From Rheum nobile (lineage: Eukaryota; Streptophyta; Magnoliopsida; Caryophyllales; Polygonaceae), in contig WOAB01000011.1 in NCBI GenBank assembly GCA_027886185.1, positions 10,496,001 through 10,560,000 of the forward strand: 64,000 nucleotides of DNA, written 5' to 3'. The notes below the pieces were generated by a model. It searched no databases. It saw only the letters and a list, made by a program, of their open reading frames with translations, and was not told where the DNA came from. Positions 23,901 to 35,900 of the stretch are shown piece by piece. Every line of letters begins with the position of its first letter. The stretch's first letter is position 1. Made by a program: the position numbers and the translations under genes.

Positions 23901-26900
23901 TGTTACCTTAAGTTACTGTATTGTTATCTTATCATTAGTCTAAGATAGATTTCTCCTTGCATTAGATAGATTTATATCTTTCCAGTATCTTCGTTCTTAT
24001 GTACTCTATAAATTCAGCCTTTTCATGGCTAATAATACACAAGGAAATTCTCCAAATCTCTCATCGTTTCACATATTTTAACAAGTCTTTTAGTTGACAA
24101 TGTAAGAATGTATGTACCATCCAATGCCGAATTCTAGGGCTCGTACGGCAGCCAAGCGGTTGGCGAGGGTGTTGTTCGTCGGTATGATCATAGTTGTTGC
24201 AGCGGTTATTCCGATTATACCCTTTTGATAAGCCTAGAAATGGAATATCGATTGGTCAATATATAAAGGGATAGCTAGCTCTTAGGGTGAGCAATTAACA
24301 ACACAAACAATTGGTGCCATGTTATCATAGAGAGACGTTAATTAGTATCAATATTAAACTTACTTGATACTTGTTTCTATATAGTTCAACTGTTACGGCG
24401 TGACAAAGAAGGAGGTGGTGAGCAACCAGATAAGGCTCGGTAGCGGAGTTTCCAGCCGAGCAGTTCCCGACGTAATTAGAGCATCGGCCGGGAGCAAATA
24501 CTCCGGTTGAGTACCCGTTAGGAGTCATTATATTGGGCTCGTTCAACGTCGCCCAACTTTTAACCCTGTCCCCGAACTCCATGAAAACTAGGTTTGCATA
24601 GTCTCGGAAGTCATTCCTAGAGGAGAAGGAAATCAATCAAACATCATATGAATTAGTGTCCATGATTTTAACTAGGTTTGCATAGACTTGAAATGCATTA
24701 AATGAAAGGGTAAATTGCACTACTTTTATAGAATTTTCACTTAATCGCCTCTTTATGCTCAAATTTACACAAATGCACCTTGAATTTAGATCCTAATTTC
24801 ATTTTACCACCCTCCTCCAATCTTAATTTTGATCTCATAGCCTGACCTTTACTGAATACAAATAGGATTTTTCTTGTATATTTATATGAGGAAGAGGGTT
24901 GTTTTTCACAAATTTGAAAATAAAAGGCCAATCAAGTGAAAGTTTGAAAATATTGGATGATTAAATAAAAATTGTAAACTAAGGGATTATTAAATGAAAA
25001 TGGTATGAAGGGTATTTTTATGCAAAGTTGGAACAAGAGGTGATCGATTAAGTAAAAAGGTTGTAAGATTAAGGTCAGTTAAGGCGTTAGCAACAATACA
25101 TGCATGATCCATAATCGATTATGTGGCATGAGACTTATATTTTGGGTCCGATTTGAATGAAAAATATCAATTCAACGAAGAAAGAGGTTAAATCTTCTCA
25201 CTTTAGCAGGTAAGTGTGATATGCATAAATTCGCTGATCACGAGGTTACGAGTTCAATTCTCTTTTCTCGATTATAACGATCTAAGTGTCTCAATTTTTA
25301 TGAGCCAAACAAAAGATTGAACTACGGAAGAAAGTTTATAAACTTTTTCGAGATTGGATTAGTTGTTGTGTAATTTTAAACTTCCATTCTATTCTCTCTC
25401 CTTCTCTTTTTTCCTTAATTGTGCTCTAATGGCGGCCTAGCCATTTCTATCCCGGTCTTGACACCGATATATATCCAATATTGCACATACCACTTTATTT
25501 TGAATTGTGATGATTACTTACACGACGTTAGGGCTCAAAAATCCTCCATATTCTTTTTGAAGTGCCTCTGGAAAGTCCCAATGGAAGATTGTAACAAATG
25601 GCTTGATTCCTACCTCACAAAGAAATTAACCCGACAAAAATCATGTAATGATAAATGTAAGTAACAATATTAAATATGTCATGTGTCGTATCATATACAG
25701 TATATATATGTTAGTATGTTACATTATATTAGTATAGATATATATGTACCATTGGCGAGTAGCTCGTCGATGAGATCATTGTAGAACATGATCCCCAGCT
25801 TGTTGATTCCGTCACTGATCTTCCCTCCTGTTGAGAATCCAAGCAGCAGTTTTAATTTGATTCAATGGAATGTCATTATATTAACCATATAGTTAACGAT
25901 TTTATTTTATTTTCATATCTATTTTACGAGTTTATCTCCTTAATTAGCAACAAAATTTGCATGTTATATTCCAAAAATAAACATGTTTTGATGCAGAAAA
26001 GCTCTATTTGTAGAATTCAAAAATCCTAAATAGTGTAACATTTTTATTGAAAGAAAATATTATAAATTGATATGGAGAAAGAAAAATAATCCTAATGTTA
26101 AATTGTTATTTAAAACTCTAGGTTTCTGTAATAGTTGCGTTTTTCAACTCTACTTGAAGTATGCCCATTGCCATATACTAATAAAACCTACGATTACCAC
26201 GTTTTTAAATTTCAGGGGATTGTTTGAATTAATGAATTGAAGCAAATAAGAAGAAGAAGTTTCTTACGGGGCAATATTCTCGACCATGAAATGGAGAACC
26301 TGAATGAGTCCAAACCCATTTCTTTCATCATCTTTATATCACCCTATATAAAAATGAATGAAATCAACATCAAATCGTAAATCGTGATAATTCCCATATC
26401 ATTAATTAGAGAATGTGTCCATGCAAACGAGGTTAAAAGTGCAAACGTGTGAACAAATCTTAGCAAATCAAATAAAACGGAAAAAATTGCACGATCGAAT
26501 TTTATCCGTATAATTTGCGTATAAAACTTACTGGACAAAAACAATTATTGTACACCAAGTTTTACTATTTTATGCACCAAAGTCTGTTGAAATGTGCACT
26601 AAAATATATTGAATTTTACACCAGAATTACATTGAATTATACATAAGTATTTTATTGAAATAAAATTATAGTGTATAAATACATGAAACATGGTGTACAA
26701 AAACATGATATGCAATGCACAAAAACATAATAATGTGGTGCACAATATAACATAATTGTTATGCACAAACACATGCAAAATAATATGCACTAAAACATGA
26801 AATATGGTGCACATAATAACATAGTGCGCTGCACATACAAATGAACAATGCGATGCACAAATGAAGAAAAGTGTGATGCACATGCACAATTATTTGTAAC

Positions 26901-29900
26901 GTGGTGCACATTTATTCATGATATGGTGCACAACCATTTCGGTGCACAATTATTTATAATATGATGCACAATTATCTCTTTTAATATTTATTTATAACAT
27001 GTTGTACAATTATTCATAATATAGTACACAAATATTCGTAATATGATGCACATTCAAAGCAGTGCACAATCATGCTTATTCTAGTGCACTGACTGGTCAA
27101 GGGTTGATCAACGCCGATTAACGATGATCAATACTGAAACTCTGATGAGTCAATATGAGAAATCAATTGTACACCGATATAATATACAATTGTACACCAA
27201 AATATGCCCTCTTATACATGCATCACAACGGAACGGACAGACGCATCATAAACACGTCCCACGGGAACATCCGTGAACACTTAATCAGCCCCTCATTAAT
27301 TATAATATTATGGCAATAATAGAATCAAATAATATCGTGGAGGCAGACTCGTCAATAGTGTCTAGTCGATATCGTTTTAACAAGTTTGTCAAAGATAATT
27401 AAACTAGGACTGATTCATGTTCCAAATTTATACACGAGGTTATTAATTTCATGGAAAATTCTAGTCAGAATCTTGTTAGAGAGAATAGAGAAAATTAAGG
27501 AAAAATTATAAAATATAATCTCAGAAAACAAAAAAGATTATTAAATAAAAGTAATATGAGGTGAAATTATTTCACTGAAAATGTAGGTATGTTATAATGA
27601 TTTTTCTATCATGTGCATAGAGCCATAGAGGGCAGAAAGACCCATGCTATAAATCAAATATTTGTAACAAAAGTTTATTTGATAAGTGGTTTTGAAAATT
27701 TAATTACCTTGTAGCGGTGATAAAAGTCATTAGCTACATCTCCATTGCTTTCGTCTTCTATTTTTTCTGTCAACATCAAAATCAAGATTCATGTAGCTGG
27801 TTAAATAATCCATTGTCATTTTGTATATATACCACCTAGTCCACAAACTTTCACGTGGTATTCAAAGCAGGTTCAGTCTTGGTTCTCTTTCTTGACTTGA
27901 TTAAGTCTAACTATAAAGAGATTGAGATATTTATCCACACCCGTTTATTCAAGTATCAATTGAGTCAGACCTATTACTCGTCTGTTGCACTTGCGGGGGC
28001 GTATGTGTTGGAATGTAAAGTTTATCCCACATTGAAAGTGGATGGATATCAAAGTTTAGTATATAAGCTGGTGGACTAGTCTTTCTATTATCAATTACTT
28101 TAGGATATGATCTTCTATATCCTATGTCTTTCGTTTTGCTCTTATAAAAAATCCAAAATCCAAAATCTTGGTAGATAGAGTCAATTATTAGTTTCCAATC
28201 ATGGGGTGAATAAATCCAAAATATTGTGGAAAGCCGTATTCGATGAAAGATAAAGCCCAACTCAAGAATTGGGCCCTTATAATTATTAGCCTATTTTCTC
28301 TCATGCCTTTCTTAGTTTGTAGTTCTGTATTCTAGGCTTCCTTTATTTATTTCTTAAATAATTAAGATTGAAGACATAAGAAATTAATAAAAAGGGGTAA
28401 ATGGATAAAACCACGTACCCCTTATTTGCACTTGTTTGCAACAAATCACCCTTTATAAAAAAAAGTATGCATAAAATCACCCATTATTCATATTTTGTTG
28501 CAAACAACCATCCATATCTTTATTGTTTTTAATTATCATAATACATATACTAAAATATCAAAATAAATTTAACATTTTTTATTACTTTTTGTGTACTCTT
28601 ATGCGAACAAGATAAACATCTCAAATTAAGAGATGTCATCAGTTTAAACCGTAATGGACCCAAAATTCTTCCAAAACCTAGACCGAAGATCGGACCAAAA
28701 TAATCCACTTCATTCCAGTTCCGACTTGGTCCAAACCACTTTGGTCTCAATTATGGACCGTGTGATTTTTTTTCATTTTTTATCCTCTCTCTTAATGAGT
28801 TTGATGATGTAATAATAATAATATTATCAAATTCTAATTAAGTCATATTTACCTTTTAAGTAGAAAATATTATTTTAATTAAAATTGTGAAATGGATCAT
28901 GGTATAACGGTCACTCTAGCGCGAAATGTGAATGATTCACATACAGCGTAAAAAATATATGAGTTCAGGCAGAAATTTATAAACTAGAGGAATTTATGCA
29001 CATTTATGCAAAAGTATATGTGTTTTAATGTGTATATATTTTTGCGTAAATATGTATATATTTTACATTGTATGTGCATAATTTTTTAAATATATAAACT
29101 ATGAACTAAAATTATAGCTAAATTGAATTATTTGATAAAATAAGGATTGGGGTGATTATTTGCAATAAATTATAAATAAAGAATAGTTTTATGCAATTTT
29201 TTTATAAAGGGTGATTTGTTGTAAATAATTATAAATATGGTGTGGAATCATGCATTTACTTCACTGGACTTATCTTTGCATATACACTGACTTATGTATA
29301 AACGTCCTCATTCCATCGACTCACGAACTTTTCCTTTGTTGTTTCCTGATGTGAAACATGAAGTTTTGGCAAGAGTGAAATTAATTTGGTAATAGGTAAC
29401 TTAATTGAATTTTTGCCAAGAGTGATAAATTATGTGACAACAAAACTAATCGACATATTTGTGGATTAGGGTAATGTTTGTTCAAACATACCAGTAAGTC
29501 ATACCGATCAGGGACGGACGCAGGATTGTAATCCAGTGAGAGCTAAAATCTTAAAGAGTAAAATATTACCGTCTATCTTACACAAAACCTTAAACCGTAA
29601 TTTTTAATTCTATCATCTGTTTTACACAAACAATCCCAATTTCAAACAACAAACTCTATATCCAAACTTCAAATGAAATTTTACTCAAAATTGACCAAAA
29701 ATTACACAAATTTCATCATTACAGACTACTTTCACCGCGTAATCTCAACAAATTTGTATAAAAATTAATTTGTAAAATCTACAAATCCATAAATCCTAAA
29801 TTTTGAAAATTTTAACACAAATAAGGATAAATATAGTGAAAATATTACATATCTTATTGAAAAATTGTGTGTAAATTTGGATAAGTTTTAGTAATTTTGA

Positions 29901-32900
29901 GAATTATGCATAATAAATTCTATATAAAATTTATTTTTAAAATTAGAAAACTACAAAATTAGTTTGAATTTTTTTGAGAATTTTTTTTAAAAAAACTTTG
30001 GATGAGAAAAAAAACATCCCATATAAATTTTTTTTATTTTTTATTTTTATTTTTTTGAAAATTCCACTGAGCCCCACCTGGGTCAGCCCCTGATACTGAT
30101 AGATCACAGATATGGGAGCATTTTGTCTTTCCTAGGTATTTTGAATTTTTGATGATCCACTTGAAGTAGAATCTTGATATTGTCGCCAGTGATTTTGTTT
30201 TGTATATCATCTTCTCTCAAATCAAAATAATTTTACCTTAATTCAAAAAAAGATAGATCACATATATATCACGTACGGTTTCTGACCTAGAACTTCGAAT
30301 TATTCATAAATAAATGAAGTATATCGATGTTTTAATTAAATGAAACACAAGAGATTAATGAATCATATATAAACTCGATATGTTAGATTGGTGTCTCGTG
30401 GAACCCAAGAAAATGAAAAATTCTTAATTATAGAGTTTTTCTTACAAAATTATATAAATTATTTATTTTATTATCATATTTTAAGGTATATGAGATGAAT
30501 TCCGTTTGATATGATTTCATATATTGAATTTATATACTATGTCTGAAGATAAAAATATAAATACATGTATCCTTTTCTTTCTAAAAATATATATATATAT
30601 TCTTTTCAGATATAATTGAAAGTTAATTATCAATTAACTGAAAGCTAAATAGTAATACTCTTTTATGTGTTGATTATCTAGTATGATCGATCAAATATAC
30701 TTTTTTAAATATATATTCCTTTCAAATAAATATTATTTTCAAATATACTTTTTTAGACCGGGTTGGATCACAAAGGATTTTATCCCTTCCTAACTTTAGG
30801 ATCTTCATATAATATGAATTGAGCTCAATAAAACACTTAATGACCCATGGCATAATTTACGGCCCCATACTTATTTAATTTCTTCTTGTTGCCATCCTTG
30901 AATTGTTCATTGGGTTACTTAGCATATGATGCATGGGAGAGAGTACCAATATTTAGTAGTTATCACGATTTGACTATTTCTACTATATATTCAAAAAGTC
31001 ATTAGAGTACTTTTTTATTATAATTTGGTCAACAAGTTATTGTTTTATTATTTATTCTCCAAGTAAGCGTACTTTGTCACGTATAGGGATGGTAGTTTTA
31101 TCCGTAATCAACGTATATCCGAAAAATCCGATTCGAAAAAATGGGTGAAAACCCGAAAAAATATGAATCAAAATCGAATTTTGGATAATCGGGTAATGGA
31201 CCAGGTCGGATTCGGGTGGCCACTATCATCCACCCGACCCTATCACCTGATTCAGTCACTCGGTATATTGTATTTATATATGTTTTACTTTAAACCCAAA
31301 ACCAAATATAAAACCAAACCCTAATTTGTGGCCCGCCCTCTCCTCTCCCATTTTTTTCTTTCAACATTCGCTGCCCCCGTCACTTCTCATTCACCAACTC
31401 CCATCTCCTCATTAGACCATTACCAGTAGCCTTTTCTTCTTCTCTATGGTTTCTCCATAAAAGACACCACCTCCCTAAGCGTCGCGGAATCAACCCTCTT
31501 CGAGTCTCCGTAGAATGACTGATTCCATTAAAAATGTTAAGGTATCATCAATTTTAACTAGATATATAAAATTCGACCGACCCGAAACATAACTCGTACT
31601 CGTACCCGAACTTGACCGACCCCTTATCTCATATATATTATATCATTTATATTATATTATATATTATATTAAATAATATTAATTATTTTATTAAACAATT
31701 AAACATTATTAATTTTTATTAAATAATTAATAATATTAATATTAATTATTTTTATTAGATAATATTAATTATTTTTATTAAATAATATTAATTATTTTTA
31801 TTAAATAATATTCATTACTTTTATTGAATAATATTCATTATGTTTATTGAATAATATTAATTATTTTTAATAAATAATTAAATAATTTCATTAATTTTAT
31901 TAAATAATATTAATTATTTTATTAAACAATTAAATAATATTAATTATTTTATTAAACAGTTAAGTAATATTAATTATTTTTAATATATAGTTAAACAATA
32001 TTCATTATTTTAATAAATAATATAATATTAATTATTTTATTAAATAATATTAATTATTTTATTAAACATATTAATTTTTAATTAAATAATTAAATAATAT
32101 TAATTATTTTATTAAATAATTGAATAATATTAATTATTCTAATTGAAATTTTTATTAAATAATATTCATTATTTTTATTGAATAATATTCATTATGTTTA
32201 TTGAATAATATTAATTATTTTTAATAAATAATTAAATAATTTCATTAATTTTATTAAATAATATTAATTATTTTATTAAACAATTAAATAATATTAATTA
32301 TTTTATTAAACAGTTAAGTAATATTAATTATTTTTAATATATAGTTAAACAATATTCATTATTTTAATAAATAATATAATATTAATTATTTTATTAAATA
32401 ATATTAATTATTTTATTAAACATATTAATTTTTAATTAAATAATTAAATAATATTAATTACTTTATTAAATAATTGAATAATATTAATTACTCTAATTGA
32501 ATAATATTAATCATTTTCATTGAATAAGTTTCATTGAATAATATTAATTATTTTATTAAATAAAGAGTATGTCTAAGAATGACTCATTCCTGATTCTGAT
32601 TTCGATTTCGATTCCAATCCGATTCCTGAATCATACCAAACGAGCCCTTAAATGATATCCCCATGAATTATTGATCAATATATAATTCAGTTAGGATCAA
32701 TGCAAAATGTACGGATTGATTTTCTTTTATTCCTTTTTTTTTTTCGAAATCTTTTATTCCTTTTATATGTATTAATATAGTACTTCCTGTGTCTAAAAAT
32801 ACTTGTTTTCCTATTATTTTAGAGAAGAATCCTCCAATAATCCCATTTTCATAACTCTCTTCCAAAAGTGTACCCCTTCCTTAATATTTTTTAAAATTTT

Positions 32901-35900
32901 ATTTATTTAATTTTTAATGACTAAATTACCCTTAATCTTTTTAACCTAATTGTAAGCTAGCTTCTACGTATTCTTTCAATTGTCTGTTACACTATCGTCT
33001 CCACTCTCCACCGCCGTTCGCGCTCCGCTAAAACTGCTCCATTGCTCCACCGATCGTGGTCCGTTGTTCCGTCGTTGTCTCCTTGTCTCGCTTCTTGTAT
33101 CCGCTTGTATCTTTGTATGTGTTCGTACCTGTGTAGAGCTCATTGCCACAGAGATCTATTAATGCCGCAAAGATCTATTAATTTAGAATTGATCAGATTT
33201 GATACGCACTAAGTTTTACTTAAAACTAATATATTTTATGTTATTATTGAATGATGACTTCCGAAAATTGTCCTCTTGTATATTCACTTTGATATTAATA
33301 GATTTAGCCCCCATTCTTCACCAAAGTACTTTGTAGAGTTTGATGCTTTTATTTGGCAAGTTTGTGAATATTAATGCCGTAGAGATCAATTTCGAGTACA
33401 CAATTCGTTCAACTTCGTGTATTATGAGTTAATTTTGGTGTAGCATTAGATCAATTTCGTGTAGCATTAGTTTAATTTCTTGTATCATTAGTTTACTTTC
33501 TCCGGTAAGTAGTTAAAGTTCGTGTAAAGTAATTAAAGGTACAAAATCTATTTTTCGTGTAGGTAAGATAGATTATACGAATTTCTATGTAACTTATCTA
33601 GTGTAAGGAAAATTTATATAAGTAGATGTTTTTCTAGTGTAAAAGTAGATTTTAGTGTGAAGTAAGTAAAGGTACACAATTTTAGTTTAAAGAAGTAGAT
33701 GAGTTTTTTTTGCGCGTGTAATAAGTAAGGGTACACGATTTTAGTGTAAAGAAGTAGATGATAAACTAATCTCCTTATGACATAATATTCATATATGCTT
33801 CGTGTAGAATATATTGTGTGTGTAAGCTTCTACATAATATTCGCATATGGCATATGACATTATACAAGTTTCGTGTAAGTTGCTATATAACTTCGTGTAA
33901 GTTACTACATAATATTCATGTATGCTATTAAATAAGTTTCTTGTAATCTACTATTTAAGTTTGTGTAGGATTCTACATAATATTCGTGTATGCTATTATA
34001 TAGGTTTTGTGTAAGCTACTACATAAGTTCGTATAGGTCTCTAAATAGTATTCGTGTATGCTACTACATAATTTCATGTATGCTTCTACATAAGTTCGTG
34101 TAGGCACTACATAATATTCGTGTATATATGCAATCATATAAGTTTTGTGTAAGCTACTATATAAGTTCGTGTAGGCCTCTAAATAATATTCATGTAGGCT
34201 ACTACATAATATCGTGTATGCTTCTATATAAGTTCGTGTATGTTATTACATAATATTCGTGTGTGCTATTATATAAGTTTCGTGTAAGTTACTACATAAG
34301 TTTGTGTGAGCCTCTAAATAATATTCGTGTAGGCTATATAATTTTGTGTGTGCTTCTACATAATATTCGTGTAGGCTTCTACATAATTTCGTCTATGCTA
34401 TTATATAAATTTCGTGTAAGCGACTATATAATATCGTGTATGCTTCTACATAAGTTCGTGTAGGCTACTATATAATATTCGTGTATGATATTATATAAGT
34501 TTCGTGTAAGCTACTACATAAGTTCGTGTAGGCCTCTAAATAATATTCGTGTAGGCTAGATAATTTTGTGTAGGCTACTACATAATATTCGTATATGACT
34601 ATATAAGTTTTGTGTAAGCTACTACATAAGTTCGTGTAGGCCTATAAATAATATTTGTGACGGCTAGATAATTTCGTGTAGCCTTCTACATAATATTTGT
34701 GTAGGCTAGATAATTATGTATGTACTTCTACATAATTTCTTGTATGCTATTATATAAAAGCATATTACTAGTGTATACTACACCATATTACTACACGAAA
34801 TATTGGCGTCTGCATCACACACAATGTATCATATAGTGGTGGCTACACGAAATATGTATATGTCTACATAAAAACTCACCATTGTATTATACACGAAAAT
34901 CCATAATCTATATTATAGTTCATGGCTATTCTGCATCACGCACATAAACTGTTCGTGTAGGCATACACATATTGTATTCGTGTATGCTTCTACATAAGTT
35001 TGTGTATGTTATTACATAATATTCGTGTATGCTATTATATAAGTTTCGTGTAAGTTACTACATGTTGGTGTGGGCCTTTCAATAATATTCGTGTAGGCTA
35101 TATAATTTTGTGTGTGCTTCTACATAATATTCGTGTATGCTTTTACATAAGTTTGTGTAGGCTACTAGATAATATTCGTGTATGATATTATATAAGTTTC
35201 GTGTAAGCTACTACATAAGTTCGTATAGGCCTCTAAATAGTATTTGTGTAGGCTAGATAATTTCGTGTAGGCTATTACATAATATTCGTGTATGATACTA
35301 TATAAGTTTCGTGTAAGCTACTACAAAAGTTCGTGTAGGCCTTTAAATAATATTCGTGTAGGCGACTACAATATTTGTGTATGCTATTATATAAATTTCG
35401 TGTAAGCTACTACATAAGTTTGTGTAGGCCTCTAAATATTATTCGTGTAGGCTATATAATTTTGTGTATGCTTTTACATAATTTCTTGTATGCTATTATA
35501 TAAAGCATATTACTACTGTATACTACACCATATTACTACACAAAATGTATTCTACACGAAATATCGGCGCTTGCATCACACACAATATACCATATAGTGG
35601 TGGCTACACGAAATATGTATATTCCTACATAAAAAGTCACCATTGTATTATACACGAAAAGCCATAATCTAAATCATAGTTCATGGCTATTCTGCAACAC
35701 GCACATAAACTATTCGTGTAGACATACACATATAGTTGCTCTCGAATTGATTTTTTCGTCTAGCCACCACTATATCCTCCATGCCCATGAGAGGAATTAG
35801 GTGTAACATGCTCCATGACCCATAACCCATCACGCACAGGCCTACACGAGGCAAAACTACATATAGTGCTCTCGAATTTATAATATAGTTGCCATCACGC

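Larger units (their letters stand above)
19356..24071 (+). mobile_element. Copia LTR retrotransposon in intron 8 of the beta-glucosidase gene
   Basis: A 4,716-bp element, opposite in orientation to the host gene. It has 183-bp LTRs (19356-19538, 23889-24071), a perfect 5-bp target duplication CATAT (19351-19355, 24072-24076), an initiator-Met-type primer site and a polypurine tract. I count two differences between the LTRs, so it is young. Very short LTRs and total size fit the Ale/Retrofit-type group, by inference. The exon junctions on either side (19289 and 24118) are untouched. Confidence 0.95.

Noticed and set aside
25195..25330. Possible SINE with a B-box-like sequence
   Set aside because: No paired A box at the right distance, no tail and no target duplication.
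31083..31613. Another hAT element with GGGTCGG-type ends
   Set aside because: No matching 8-bp target duplication and no convincing second terminus.
34263..34463. ORF within the CGTGTA array
   Set aside because: Repeat translation (YKFRVSYYISL units) produced by the minisatellite.
33410..35500. CRISPR-like array because of regular short repeats
   Set aside because: Plant nuclear DNA, no unique spacers of constant length and no cas genes; it is a minisatellite.
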